Assembly: GCA_019321725.1 (NCBI GenBank)
Contig: CM033123.1
Location: forward strand, 186,001 to 250,000
Direction of reading: 5' to 3'
From: Paulownia fortunei
Taxonomy: Eukaryota > Streptophyta > Magnoliopsida > Lamiales > Paulowniaceae
DNA length: 64,000 bases
The first letter of the stretch is position 1. Each line of letters starts with the position of its first letter. The notes under the pieces were generated by a model. That model ran no database searches. It worked only from the letters and a program-made list of their open reading frames with translations, and was not told where the DNA came from. A program made the translations under genes and the position numbers. Positions 11,748-26,655 of the stretch are shown one piece after another.

Positions 11748-14700
11748 CTACCTGAACCCACCTTTTAACTTTGTTTCGTTGCCATGCCTATTCACTTTGT
11801 CGTCTGGGCAGGTGCCATCAGGTCTACGATACTGAGCAAGTTGATTATTGATTCTTGAAAGCACTTTCTGTGAATGGGCCAACCTCTCACCAAGATTGTG
11901 GTCAAATGGCCTCAACAAGCTATTCATTTGCGGTTGATCACGGGGTTGGGAGTCCTGCATGCTGAACAGTTTTTTCACAATGTCGTCTAGTTCCGCAACC
12001 CTCTTCTGTAGATTAGATTTGTCCATCTGTAAATATATAAACAGTGAATGTGAAAAGATATGTTAGGCTTCATTATGACTTTAGACGTTATATATTTTAC
12101 ATGATTAGATAGACAGTGTCAACTATACCTTAAGCATATCATTTTGTGCAATCAACAGCTGATCTCGCTCTTGTAATTGTTCCAGAACAATCTGATTGGC
12201 AAGTTGGTCTGCTTTGTTTCTATTGATTTCTGAAATACATCTGCAGGAAAACAGTGTCATTGCTTCCTGTCCAATGCCATGATCACATCAAGATCAAGTA
12301 ATCCTTGCAATTATTGGGAATAGATGGACTAAGCAGCTAACATATAAACACAATAAAAGGGGTTACTTTAATGAAAAACCACTAACCTGAGCTCGCACCG
12401 AAATACTAAGATAATCAATTACATAAACTTACAGGTGCCGTTTTAACACAAACAAGCAGTAAATCTTTTAAATGGAGTTTTTCAAGTTCACTATCATAGT
12501 GATATGGAAAAACAATCAAATCACCTTTCTCTTTCTTCAAATAAATCATCAATTTGACTCCTCAGGTAGACAATTTCTTGCTCCTAGTCACAGGAAATTT
12601 GTGTAAGCCATGAAGCCAAATCAAGAAAATCGCAAAACAAATCCTGTAAAAATATACCATTGCAACAAAATCTTGTCTATGATGTTGAGCCTCCTCAATT
12701 AGCTTTTGAAGTTGATGCTGATCAATTATATTCTATAGTAAACCAAAACGATTTTTGCAAATTAGATTAGAAAAGAAAATATGAACCAATGTTTCGTGTA
12801 TGCAAGCCTGAACTTACAGCATAATTCGAGATGTCCAATTTGACACTGAGTAAATCACGAATGACATCGTGTGTCATGCTTTCAGCAGTGGCCAGTCTAG
12901 TATTCAGCATACACACCTGATGCATAGTGGATGGGCATGTTCTATTTTAATAGGATTCATAACAGGAAAAAGAAGTAATGCACGATATTCAAGAGCATAG
13001 AGAGATACCAACAACAACAAACATGACATCTGTAATACTATAAGTAGCAGCCAAAAATAATTCAAGCAGCGACCAGAAAACATTCGAAATAATAACCCCT
13101 CCCCACAAAAGAGAGAAGCTGAAAGCCATCGCAATGTGAAATAAAAATCAAAATTGCAACTAAAGGAAATATTTTGTACCGCATCGAACTGCATATCTAT
13201 CACCTAGGCAATTGAATAGTTATGATAAGTGAGCAGGGACAAAATAACTCTGAGGGAACCACTAAATTATCTTTGTCAAAAGCATGTATGATGCTACTAG
13301 GCTGACAAACTCATAAGAAATCCTGATGGTTGAAACAATTTATTTACCTCTTTATACCTACTGGCCGCCAGTAACTCTAGCTCTTCTATACGAAGTCTAG
13401 CACTTGACAGTTCCTGATCCTTCTCTTGATTCATCTGCTGGACCAGACCAGCGATGCATCTGAATGGTGAACTCGAACCCCTTGTCCTCGCTGAGATTTT
13501 ATCCGCTCTTTCTAAGGTTGGTGCGGCAGATACAGTTGATAAATCTGTTTTAACTTCGTGAAGCATTGCTTCCAAGGTCTTGTACTGTTCATAATACATA
13601 GAACACATGCGATAGTAACTGACAAATAATTATTATCGAACAAGCACCGACTACCAACCAAAACACCTGTAGCATTCTCTCTGGGTGGATGAGATTGATA
13701 GTTAGATCACAAACCTTTGGAAGTTTGTAGACCAAATTCTGTATAGTTTTATTTTTATTTCCTTTTTGGGCATACATTCCAGGCTTATCTTGAAAATTGA
13801 CGCTCAGAAAATTTTGATACTATGACATGGCTTCTAAACTAATAATGGATGTAAATTAACAAAGCAACAACTTGAGTTCTCAACGAACCAGTCATTTAGC
13901 AATATATTGTTATAAGATCAATTTTAAATTATACCGCTAACAAAAAGTAGGTTTGTTCTGGGTATCTATTCCCAACAACATTCCAGAAGAACTAGCATAG
14001 GGGCCCTCATGAATTTACCTTATGTTGATACTGTGATGCCTGTGCTTCAGCATGCAAAACAAGTTCAGAAATATAATCTTTGAATTGTCTGATCTGCAGG
14101 ATATGTCAAACAATTGGCAATAGTATACAGGAAAAGCACACCAAAAGATTAGCTAATAATAACTAATAGTAACTAGACCTCCTTAGCTTGTTTCCCATTC
14201 TCCTCTTCAAGATATCTTATTCGGCTATGAGCCTCATTAGTTTCCAGAGATCTGCCTTGCAATTTCCTGGAAATAATGATTTTTGAGCCTGCTAACTATT
14301 GTGAAGGTTGTAAATAATATGTTGAGGGAAATAGGGATTCTTCTACCTGGAAAGTTGATCTTCAAGTAGTGATGTACTTGAGTTCTCAGAAGTCATACTT
14401 TCAGTAAGGTCCTCAACAGTTAATAACCTGTGCCTAAGTGCTTGAAGTTCCAATTCCAATGAATCCCTTATCAGCCGTTGTTTTTCTACCTCCTCTTCCA
14501 TTTCATGCACCTTAAATATGAAAAGATGAAGGTAAGTTCTGAAGTAACAAACTCTTTAACAGGCATTATGAAAGTAGAAGTTTGTACCAAATTACCCTTA
14601 AAAAGTGAAAAAAATAAGGGAGGAAGCATGACAATGATGAAAATTTATCCCGTCAAGTAATGAAATTTCAACTATTCGTATTAAACTCTTTTCTTGAAAC

Positions 14701-17700
14701 TAGAGTACAAAATGGACTTACTTTCTTCTCCAGTACATTTATGGTGCTCTCAAGCTCCTCGACAGAATGTTCTAAAATCTTGACCTCCTCTTCCTTTTGC
14801 TCAGCATACATTTTACTGGTCTCTGACTCCTAGAGATTTCAACTAGAGTTCAGGAGTAGATTGTTCAAAAGTTTACAATGTCAAATGACTTCCAATATAA
14901 CATACCTGGCGGGCTTCTGCAGCTATAGCTTGATTCTCATCAGCTAAAGCAGATGCCATATCAAGCTTATCTTGCAAAGAGGTAAGCTTTTCAACTAGTT
15001 GGTCTCTCTCTGCAGTCACCACTGTTAAAGCATCCTCAATATCGTCCACCGAAGGAACTAATTGTTTCTCCTGTGATGAAGATACACGAATAATTTCTCT
15101 CTCTAAACTTTTGATAGCTTCTTTTTGATCTACTAGTAGCTGCTCTGCCTCTGAGTTTTTCAGATAGAGATCTTTCAGAAGATCTTTCAACTCAACATTT
15201 TGCTCTGACAAAATATTTAATGCTCCTTTTGCCTGGTTTAATTCAGAGTTTGAGTTGAATAAGGCTTGCTCAGCTTCAGACAAGCGGCCTTCAAGTTTTG
15301 TATTCTGAACGAGCACGTCATCAAGTTGAACTCTTTTGATCTGTAGCTCATGCTGAACTTTGCTCATTGCAACAATTAACTTTTCAAGTTCATCTTTGAT
15401 GTCCTTCCTGTGGGAAGCAAATTCTTGGAGCAGGCTGAAATCAAAAAGTAAGCCTTTCAATAGAACATCTTTTCGTTCCAACTCTCTCTTGAGTTCAGAG
15501 TTTTTATCGGTATCACCATCAACCAGGTCCAACTCTTTAATTTCCTTTCTTGACACACATGCAATCTGATATCCTTTACTTTCACATTTCACAGGTTGAA
15601 GAGCTGAGTTATCATCTCGACTTACATGACTTAATTCAAGATTATCTGTAACTAGACAATGTTCTTGGAGTGTGGATCTATCAGAATTTGAAATTGTCCT
15701 CAGCCTTCTGAATTTGTGAGAGTATTCTCCCATATGGCAATGTAGCACAAATATGCTAATGTCATTCTGCATTGCTTTGCGCATTAAGTCTTCCAAGGAT
15801 GATCTCAAGCTGCAAAAGAAAGTTTGCGTCTCTTCAACAACTTGAATGGCATTAGTATGTGCGGTCTCAAACAGTTCCTCCACACCTGTTTGCATTGCTA
15901 GAAAACATTCTTCAAGCAAAGATAATATATTAGCTTTTTCTCTCAAGCTAAATTGGATCTCATCCTGTAGTACTTCTTTCTCTCCATCTCTCAAAAGAAT
16001 ACATGATTTTAACTGTTTTATCTCTTCAGTCAAGCTTGCTTTATCTGACATCAATTCTTCTCCAGCTTGTTTCCACATTGCTGTCAACGTATTTGCATTT
16101 TCATTTGCCTCGAGCATTGCTTTTAACATGTAATCAGCCTCTTTTATGGCTGCATAAGCCTCTTCAAATTTAGTAAAGAAGCTACTGGGGGACTATGTTT
16201 CTCTTCAACAGCGAACTGCATGTGACAAAATATTGTGGATTATGAAATCAAGCATGAAAATCAACTAATTTCTGCTTTTCAGCATGGACTTAGGACAAAT
16301 CAAAATGGAAGAAGAAATTACATTTTTCTAGAAAAATAGTTACCTCCCCCAAATTTGTGATGCCTGCTTCAGCTCTCTTACTAGTGGGTTGATCAAGTCC
16401 ATCTCCACCTTCCTCCTTCAGTTTCTCCAGTGCATGCAAATCAGAAAATGATAAAACATCAGCCACACAATTCTGATTTGTTTTGCCAACGGAAACTGCC
16501 ATCAAGTGATTCTTTAAATTGACAAAGGTCTCATATGCTTTTCTGAATTCCTTCCTGAGAAGCAAAACTGCTCTTTTATGGCTCAAATTTGATCCTTCAT
16601 CAGAGTTTAGGTCCAGAATTTGTTCGGTCATTTTTCTTGTGCATCTATATCTGTCACCTGAAGAAGGCTTATCATCATTATCAACACTTCCAACTGAAGA
16701 ATAAGAGCATGAACTTGTACAATCAGTGGTCCATCCATCTGTCTCTGTGAAACCTTCAGTGGAATCTAGATCGCAATGCATATTTATGGCTTTGTAAAAG
16801 CATGCACTCATGGAGCTCAATCTGTTATTTACTTCCACAAGTTCATTTTTGATCTGTTGCAGTATCGGCAGTGGAAGACGTGAGGGAATCGTATCATTAA
16901 AAAATTGAAGGCTTCCTCGCTTCCTTTTTAACTTCTCGATGTCCTTCCTGATGTCACAAACATCTTTTAAAATATCTTGTACCAATTCCTTGTACAGAGA
17001 AACAGCATTGTGGATGTCGGAGGTCAGGGCAGACCAATATGTTTCTGCATCAGCGCAAGATCCCTTAACAGCATCTTCAGTCTCTGCTAGAATTAGGCTT
17101 GCTAATTTAATTTGAATGTCAACATCTGTAGTTGCAAAAGCATTTGTATGAGCTAATGGCAGATTCTCAACATCAGTGCCTCTAACGGTGCTTGTGCAAT
17201 AATCAGATATCCTATTTTCCAACAAGATAGGAGTGTTAGCTTGATTGTCAGTAATGTGATCCTTCTTGGACATGGGTTTATTCTCTGGAAACTCTTTCAT
17301 TTCAGTTGAATCATTTGGCATTCTAGACAACTGGATTTCCTCTCTGCTTGAAGATTTTTCTGGCTGCTGAAATTCAGTCAGAGCAATTGTTGCACCCTTC
17401 AAGGAGTATAATTTCTGTTCCATTTGCATCACAGTGTTTTGTGCATCTTCCAAACTATTCTGCAGTAGTAGAATGGTTTCCTCTTTTTCAACACATATTT
17501 TAGCAGCCCTCTCAACATGTTCGCTAATCCAATCATTAACATTTGGAAATGAAGAGGAAATACTTTTTATTTCATGAGAGGCATCTCCCAGGGATCTAGA
17601 ACCATTTATGAGGAACGTGGTTAGCTCCAAGGTTGCCCTTTCCCACTCTGCACAGAACACTCTTAGTTCATCCTCCTTAGCTGTCACACTGTTTCTGAGA

Positions 17701-20700
17701 CTTAAATTCTGTTCAGCCATAGAGCACAAGCATACTTGAAATTCTGACTGAAGTTTATCTCTCTCTTCCTGTAAATGTATGATTGTTCTTGTAGTTTCCA
17801 TTTCGACTTCATTGCGGACAAATTCAGTTTGGTGATCTTCAGATAGTCGTGTTGCATGATCTTCTATATATTGTCTATTAAGTATCTGTGCTTCCTTGAG
17901 ATCCTTAGACAGTTTTTCCAACTTAGCTTGCAAAGCTAAAATGCTAGTGCCTTCACTGCCTTCAATACTCACAGTTGGATCCTGATTCCCTGAACCAGAT
18001 TGTTTTCTTTTATAGTCCTCACTTTGGTCCTCAAGTTTCCTCTGTGCAACTTCTTTAGTGTCCAGCATTTTCATCAAATGCTGATTTTCGGTCTGGACAG
18101 ATTCTAGTTCTTCGATTAGCTGGAACTGCTCCAGTTTCATGGTTTCTATCAAAGATTGTGCATCCATCAGTTGTCTGTGGACATTGCCACACTGCAAATT
18201 CAAGATATATTCCATCTTCTTATCATTTTTCTCATAAATAACTTCATCCACTGGGAGATTGTTAGATTTCGCTTCATCTACAGAATCACTTCTTAGTAAC
18301 ACATTATCAATCTGCAAGGTAGCTAGAAAATATCAAGGAAATTTCAGCGAGAAAACTGTTTTCCCAAAATAATCATTTTTCCTCAGTTATGGAGATAAAA
18401 AAGAAAATAAATGTTAATGAGCTCTTTAGGTGCTTTGCATTTAGCTCATAACCTTGTCTTTTTCACCTGCTATAATTAGGTCCAAAGATTTATATTAGCA
18501 GTCCTTTCAAAAAGTGCATATAACTTGTCCTTACTGAGTTAAAAGTATCTTGGTTAGAGTTCATTCTGTTTGTCAGTTGCCGCCGTAATTCATCAACTTC
18601 CCTGAAATGCACAATATGAACAAAAATGAAATAATGAACAAAATTAAACTACTCAAGTCTGGCCAATGTTGAACCAATTTGATTGTGCTCTGATTCGAAA
18701 CCAATTTCATCAAAGAAGTAAACATGATAAATTTAAGACTAATGCATAAAATCCTTTGTATGTCATAAAGAAGGCATGCTAAACACCATTAGTACCAATG
18801 CCAAATTAATAGAACAGCTAACTACAATCAGAAAAAAAAAAACAAACAAACAGAGAAATCAATGATAGGGATATTGCTAAAACAATCAAAAATTTATTTC
18901 AATGTCTCAACTGAACAATTAAACTGAAAGAATAAACTGACAAAAGAAAAGGCATCAACAGAATTATTTGACTGAACTCATCAACCAGTAAAAAATGGAG
19001 AAAAGAGTATCAAAACAGTCTAGATACATGTCAGGCTTTAAAATAGTGTTGCCTCCACCTAGGTGAGCTTGTCTGTGGTTATCAAACTTGAGAAGGTAGA
19101 TTCACCTGATTAATTTGGAATTCATGTCCTTGCATCGTTCTAACTCTTTTGCAACTTTAGGTTCCTGCATTTTTAAGGAAGATATAAACAGAAATTAAAG
19201 AACTGAAATTATTAAAAAATAAATAAATAAATAAAACACAGTGCTACATTGTTAACCTGGTCTCCTTTCATTGGAGATAACTGATGGTGTGCATAGCTTT
19301 TTTCAACTTCAAGTGATTCCAAAAGCTTCATACATATAGAACAATGCAATAAGAACGTCATCAATGGGATGAGCCTGTATTCAGATAACGATAAAATTCC
19401 ACCAAACCTGATCGCGCAACTCTGATATTTCAGCAAGTAATGTTTCTCTTTCTCCTTGTTCATAGAAATCTTGAAACCTGTGAACAATTGAAAGGAGGAG
19501 GATTTAAAAGGTATAACCAGATCCAACCAGAAGCATTAGAGATGTATTCATGATGATTACAGCCTGATTTGCTCAAGCAGTCTGATATTCTCCAATGCAA
19601 ATCGAATGACTTCTGGATTTCTCTCAATTTTTGCTTGAAGCAGCAGATTTTCCTCTCTTAAAGCATTGTTTTCATCCAGGCAAAACTTATCAGCCGAAAT
19701 TAATCCATCCGACAGTAATTCCAAGTGTTTTATCTTTTCCTCACGGAATTTGAGCATCATTTTAGTATGCTGAGCTTCTTCTTCTTGCTGGTGAGCCTGC
19801 AATGGATTCACAATTTTTTATCAGGAAACATCACGATAAACGACTATAAAACAGACAAACAATTTTAAGAACATGAGACATACCAAACAATTTAAATGTT
19901 CAATTTCTGCTTTCAGTATTCTGACTTCTGTCTCGGCCAATTTCTCTCGTCGTAGGGCACCACGCAAGGTAGTTTTGAAGTATTTCTTCTGCCATTAACA
20001 ATTTAGTTTCCAACCATACAGCCTTCAACAATGAAAAAGGAAAAAGTTCATTTAAGATTTAAACATTACCTTCATACTTCCTCCGTTGGGAGTCTTATGC
20101 TCGTCATACATATTAATTTCCTCAGATGGCTCGTAACTTTCAGAAAAGTAACCCAAGCTAGATTGTTCTGGTCTTGGAACAAAATTCATAAGTTTCATTG
20201 AATTATGCTGGTGCTTCATCAGGAATGACAACTGATCCTGTTTAAATAAATATCTAAATGACAAGCTCGCAGGTGCCAAAATTTTTGCTTCTATACTCAT
20301 GTGGTGATTTCTACCTTTAATTGTTGGATTTGCTGCTGCAATGCAATGACACCCGCCGAAGCATCTTCATTTATTTTAGCCTGAACAGACCAGAGCAATT
20401 AATAAAAGAAAGATCGCAAAGTTTCAATTTTCTATGGAAAACAAGTTAGTCAAATTTGTATACATTGTTCTGTATAAGCTTGGCACGCTGTGCAAACTTC
20501 AAAGTGCTTAAACTCTCATTTGTAGAGCTGCAAAACAAAAGTAAAAATGTCAAAGTTGAATTTTTCAAAGTAGTCACTTGCATTGTCGCTTCAAGATTAT
20601 CTTAATTGTACCAAATAGATGGGCTGACATTTGCAATGATGGTCGTTTTGGAATTTCCACCAAGAGAATCCTGTATTCAAAGCGGTGTATGTAACTACAA

Positions 20701-23700
20701 AACCTTCATATACAAGCTCAATGAAAAGAAATTGTTGAGTGTCTACCGCTTAAAAAATGTAAGTCATTTAGCACCAAAATTTATATTTCTCTCACCTGAA
20801 GAAGAAATGTTAGCCTAGAGTCTCTATAAGGTACATGTCGATGTTTCCCTTGTGCTAAATCCACCAGAGACATTATTACCAGTCTAAAGGCACAAATGAG
20901 CAGAAAATCAGAGTCCATTGCTAAGAAAAAGAAGAAACAAACAACAAGAACTTAGTCAACTATAGTGTCTTCAGTTTGTAATAATAGGGAGACACACAGA
21001 ACTTTAGTTCTATACAGTTAGCTAACCAACAGATATCCACAGATTGTAAAATAATGCACCGTTTGCTTTTGTGTTTGTTTGGTTCTCAAGCTTCAGTAAT
21101 ATAATTCTTTCAGCACAGATCCCGTGTAGGATCAGCCATGGAGCTTATCAAGGAGACTGAGTGGTCCATTTTTATGATTTGTATCATTATATGGTGTAGC
21201 TAGCATCTTGTTCCATTAGAATCTTAACACTTTAACTATTCAAGATTTTCTATTAGATGTTAGAAATTTGAATGTGCAATACAATTTTAGCAGCTTGTCA
21301 TGTCTTGTTGAGAATTCTTTGCCTATACTAAAAGACAATAGCATGATAAACTAACCTAAGTGAATCTGAAAGTCGTTAGCATGCAATATCACCTCCAAAA
21401 GGATGTGATGGTTGAAGGTAAATGATAATATTTGCATGTCCATATTGAAAAACTAGACATTGAATGCATTATCTAATTCAATATGAGTTAAGAAACTATT
21501 ACCCAAGAGTTGATAGAGACTTGTTAATATTTGCAGCTTCTTTCAAACGATCTCCTTCTGCACCTGAGCTCTTCTGCCTATTAAAGTTAAAATGTTATTC
21601 CAATGTATTATCTACCAAATTGAGATTATTGTCCATAAGACCAGCTGTTACCTTTCAGAACCAGCTAGGTCTACTAAGTTCAATCTTCCAAACCTAAGGT
21701 GGGCCATGGAATCTTTCTCCCAGTGGCTTTCAATGACACAGGTGAAGACACTATGGGATCTGCTGCTCTCACTGTTCATATGAGTTGCAGCTATCTTCCT
21801 ATTTGCAGCCCCCTATCGAAGATATTGTCAGACCAAGCAAGTTTCCATGGAACGAAAGATTTTTATCAAAGATACTTAACCCTGTAAATCACCTGTTGTA
21901 AAAGTTGGAGCACATCTTTAACTGTTCTAACACTGTGCTCAGTAAGGTTTTCAACATATACCCCTTTCTTCAAGTCTTCTCTGAGCTATATATGTCAGGG
22001 ACAAAAATAATTTATTTGTTATAAGTAGAACAAAAGAAAAGTTTCAGCTGACTCTCTGGAGTAAATCTGCACTGTAGGTTCATTAAATCAAGCAAAAATT
22101 CTAATTACCTGTAGATTAGTTGACGAAGGTTCGAGAAGGTCTGTTATTTGCTCATTGTATATCTCTAGGAAAGAACATTTGCAGCTATATGTCAATCTCT
22201 CATTCTTCCTGCTTTCTTCTTCCTTAAAAATAGACATGAGGGTCGATGTTTAACGTACAGGCAAAAACTTAAGATTCACCTAATAAAAAAATATTATAGC
22301 CATCAACCTTTGTGATCCTTGTGAATAAATACTCAAAAATGCGGGGAGTAATGCCACAATCATCACTGAGCTTTCCATCCATCTTATCAATTTCACCCAT
22401 CATAGTATATGTCTTTCCACTACCTGTCTGCAATAAGTTGTCCAAGATTTTGTAATTGTTTCAAACAACTGGGTAAATACAGTCCAATAGAAAACTGCCT
22501 CAATAACACCTACTTGTCCATAAGCAAACATGCAGCTGTTATACCCAGACATGCAATTATCCACCATGGGTAATCCAGCAACTCTGAAAAGCTTTTCCTA
22601 CACGAAGGTCAAGACTTCACAAGTCAAGAATCAAATAGACACGAGCGATTGCCTGAGCTACACTAAACATGAATATCAATGGTTTAAAACTACACGTCCA
22701 AGCATATTTATGAGCGTCATGAATTAAACAAATTCTGTCGTAAGACTTCTCCAGTAATTATATTCACTTTACAGTAGTAAGACTTTTCTAACACTTTTAC
22801 ATTTCAAAACTACTAAATACACATTTTTGTATCCCAACCCAACATTATATCCAAAATAGTTAACAAATGGGCACCTGTGATATACTCTCACAAACAATGT
22901 GATCAAATGTGAATCTGGTTTCAGGGTGCCCTAGCCAAACTACCGTCTGTGGACTTTCTTGCCTCAGGCATCTCCCATATCCTTGGGAGATCATTTCAGT
23001 ATTATTCAAAGGTCTAATCCGAATCAAAACCTACATAGAAAAAACAAAAAACGAAATAATGAAACAAAAACAATCTTTCATGAGATTCATAACTCTGAAC
23101 AATAAATATAAACTCATATTACTGAATCAATTAACAATTCTAGTTAAACTAACGAAATCAACCTGCACATTGTGGTCGTTCCAAAAAGACGGATCATCAT
23201 CAAGCTCAAAATGCGGAACATCAGCTGATAATTGATGGGGAATGGCGATAGAAATCCCCCTGGAAACCCTAGGAAAAATGCCTCCTCTGCCTCCGCCATT
23301 ACCTAACTGAGACGGCAACCTCGTGATGGTACACCCAGATGCAGCACCGGCATTCGAAACTCTAGACCCACTTCTAATTGGTGTACTTTGAGCTGAATTG
23401 GGTTCCGAATTAGTTGGTTTAGCTCTACCATAAACTTTAGGAGTTTTTAGAAGTGAAGAAATAAGGTGGGTTTCTGTAATTCCCTCGGGTTTTTTGCTAC
23501 CAGAAGGTTTAGATGACTCAGACTTTTCTTTGAAATCGTGCTGAAATTGTTGCAGCGGAGTTTTCGAATGGTACTGAGACGGGTCCGGTATGGAATTGAG
23601 CGGAGCTCGTGATGGAATCGATGGAATTTGATTCCATGAACTTTCGAATTCGTTTTCATTTGCTAGGGACTGCGGTGTCTTTCGATGAATCGGCCGGGTG

Positions 23701-23720
23701 AAAGGACTGTCTTTGGACAT
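11748..23720 (-). CDS. POK: KIN12-class phragmoplast-orienting kinesin (POK1/POK2 type)
   Basis: Large plant kinesin of the KIN12C/D group, which in Arabidopsis marks the cortical division zone and guides the phragmoplast. Exons on the - strand: 23720-23163, 23030-22875, 22597-22514, 22427-22308, 22222-22109, 21985-21893, 21812-21652, 21577-21503, 20883-20796, 20670-20612, 20527-20464, 20380-20315, 20237-20070, 19988-19884, 19796-19561, 19477-19408, 19325-19257, 19164-19106, 18601-18535, 18311-16344, 16192-14906, 14829-14722, 14510-14347, 14266-14179, 14093-14019, 13584-13348, 12916-12818, 12732-12658, 12583-12525, 12240-12129, 12026-11748. All 31 keep frame and give 2,320 aa, between Arabidopsis POK1 and POK2 in length. 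The N-terminal head ([19 protein letters not shown]) precedes a complete motor at residues about 187-546: P-loop GQTGSGKT across exons 3/4, switch [10 protein letters not shown], switch II DLAGSE, and the neck-side [12 protein letters not shown]. The rest is predicted coiled coil, ending [12 protein letters not shown] as in POK1. No broken exon was seen. Confidence 0.96.
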
Positions 23721-25847
23721 AATTAGAGCTTTGAGATGAGAGAGTAAAAATGGAGATGAAATTTAATGGAACTTTCTGAAAATTGAGATGATTAACGTTA
23801 AAACATGCGAAGGGGACTTTTGAAGAATTTGATGACGATGATTAATGTAGTGTTAAAGTTGAAGTCCTGAAGATGCTTTTGGGATATGGGGAATGGGAAG
23901 AGAGTCATAGTGAGAAAAAGGCTGAGCTTGAAAGCTGAAACTCCATTGAAGGGGAGAAAGAATTTGTGATAATAATCGAAGCCCGCTTCAAATTCAAATT
24001 TCAATTGGGGTTGGAAATGGAAATAAATTTGCTTTGGTTGTTCCCCTGTATTTTGTATATTTTCTATTTGACCCCCAATCCTTTATTATTTTAAGATATT
24101 GACATTAAACTTGTAAAACTAATGAAAAGATTTTCACAAAATAGATTTGGATAATATATCTAATTATCTATCGAGTAAACAATTCGAAGACTTATTGACT
24201 TTAACAATTCATTGCCGAGTCATTATTCTTACCTTCTAATTTAAATATATTGAATGTATTTATGAGCATATATTTTAAACTCCACATAAAAAGAAAAAAA
24301 CAGAAAAAAAAAATGAAATATACAATACTTATTTTAGTTGAAAATTAATTTTGTAAGTGCATTATTTGTAGGAGTTTATTGGAAGTATTATTTTATTTAA
24401 TATATATATATATATAATAAATAAAATGTCAGCTTTTATGCAATAATTATCTCAACAAGAAGGTCCAACCATAGATGAAATTATCCAAGAACATATGTGG
24501 AACACTTTTTAACATATTTTAGGAGTGATAAAGAGATTACATATGTTTAAAATGAACAAAGAAGCCATATTTTGATCGAAATTTATATTTATATTTATGA
24601 TTTCGTTTCCGTGTGTGTTCGACATTTATGTATTTTTCAGCCAAACTGTAAATATAGTAAGAATCAAGCTATGCGAAAATAAAGGCAGCTTGCTGCCATC
24701 TTGTGTTAAATGGTTGCTGTCACAAAATTAGTGGATATGGTAAATTAATGGAAAATGTTATATTCATACAATCATATGTACTTTAAAATAATTAATCATA
24801 AAAAAAATAAATTATTTATCCGTTGGCAAAGTTAAAAATTCCACCATCAAAAGACAGTGGTAAATTGGTGGGAATTGAATTTCAAATGTATTAATGGGAC
24901 CCCAAAAATAATCTCAAATAAATAAAAGACCCAATGCTCCACAGTGGCTCTGAAATGTTAATCATAAGGAATTTGAGGGCCCTGGAATCAGGATTTTCTT
25001 TTCATTTGTTAGTGGAGTTGGCAGTAGTATGTGGGGATTCAGAAAGACAAATATATATATATATATATATATTGAAATTATTTTAATCCAATCATCAAAA
25101 GCCTAAACGTTCAAACTTATACAATGATGTTAAATGTTCTAACGACTAACAGTAGTTGTTTCAGTTGGAACACTTAGGTTATGTTTGGATTGAAAATTTT
25201 GAAGCAATAATAATATAGATAAATACTGATATATCGTGATAATGAGGTCTTAAAACTCTATTAAATTGAAATGATACGTATTGGAGACGGCAAATTAACA
25301 TAATAAAGATATTTTAAAACTTCGATCGTTTGCAACACTGATTAACTTTCTTAAAAACATAAATAAGGATACAAAATTTTATATCCTGATTCATTTTCTT
25401 TATCTTTTTGCGAAAAGATCGTGTAAAAAAGTTCTGAAAATAGCTCTGGGTTTCAAAATTTGACCAATTAATTTAATATAGGCTTTTAAAAATAAACTGC
25501 GTGGATAGAGACTTGTGCTCTGGGAAACTAGGAATATAGGGGAATTAAAGTTAGTTAATGGTATGGGATATTATATAGTTGTGATTGTTGCCTTCTCGCT
25601 TAGTCCAACTGAGGTCTACCATGAACTAAAACAATTATAGAATAATACTTTTGAAAAATAGAGTTAAAACATTATAAAGTGCATGGTCTGCAAATAGAAT
25701 TACTTTCTTGATAATATTTTCAAAAAAAAAAAAAAAATAATTTATTGCAAAGATTTGGATAATTTTTTTTAATTTAAAAAGATGAAGAAGGGCCCGCAGC
25801 CATCATTGATGCCAAAGGAATTAATGGGAGTAGTGTTACAAAAAAAC

Positions 25848-25894
<47 letters not shown>

Positions 25895-26309
25895 GATTGC
25901 CATTTGCCAATCGACATTGTAAAATTGTGGTCGATCGACATTGTAATTTTTAACTTGAAATGTAATAATATTAGTGGATTATGAGGGATCATTAATTTTC
26001 ATTTTCTTTTATTAAAAATTGAATTGCTGTTAATTGAAAAAATCAAGTCAAGAGGTAGGCATCTTAATCACAAAATCATAAAAATCCAAGACAATATTAC
26101 TGCTACTATACGATTATACACACTACTATATTACAACAATCTAGGGGCAGAGAAACAAACAAAGTTCAACCAAATTACCATATGTAATTTGTGAACTGCC
26201 ATCAAACTTGCCATAGCAACATTCCTATGCGCGCATGTAGTATTATAAGAAGAAAACTAGTTACATATAAAACATATATATATTTAGTATGAATCAAGTA
26301 TGTTACTAC
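23721..26309. other. Intergenic region, kinesin promoter side to peroxiredoxin 3' side
   Basis: The kinesin promoter and leader begin at the left edge on the - strand, and the peroxiredoxin 3' UTR ends near the right edge. The stretch is very AT-rich, with AT dinucleotide runs near 24402-24417 and 25049-25070, an A run near 25722-25738 and a long AG repeat at 25851-25892. Short open frames are low-complexity or lack start context. I looked for the mitotic MSA core (AACGG/CCGTT) in the first 380 bases upstream of the kinesin ATG and did not find it. No gene could be supported. Confidence 0.35.
25851..25892. repeat. (AG)21 microsatellite
   Basis: An uninterrupted AG dinucleotide run of 42 bases. 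It lies about 420 bases past the stop codon of the peroxiredoxin gene, in the intergenic region. Length variation between individuals would be expected. Confidence 0.95.
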
Positions 26310-26624
26310 TCAGTCGACATGGGTGAAACGCAGGTAGTCCTTCTTGGAGGGGAGATCTGCAGTCTTGTAGCCCTTGGGGAACATCTGCTTGGCCTCATCG
26401 TTTGAGACACTGGGTGAAATTACGACTGGCTCCCCGGGTTTCCAGTTTGCCGGGGTAGCAATCTTGTGCTTGGACGCCCTCTGCAAGGAATCCACCACCC
26501 TCACCACTTCATCCATGTTGCGACCCGTACTAGCTGGGTACAAAAAGCTCAACTTTATCTGTAATATATATCATGCAACCACCAATCCATTATCAATCAA
26601 ATCAATCAATCAATCTCAAGTAGT

Positions 26625-26655
<31 letters not shown>

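Noticed and set aside
16193..16211. Alternative acceptor for the second large kinesin coiled-coil exon
   Set aside because: Starting at the upstream acceptor (atgcag, exon from 16211) puts TAG in the correct frame; the acceptor catag before 16192 keeps phase 0 and gives [18 protein letters not shown], which aligns with POK1.
23721..24100. Mitosis-specific MSA element expected upstream of a cytokinesis kinesin
   Set aside because: No AACGG or CCGTT core was found in this segment; regulation may act from further upstream or not through MSA.
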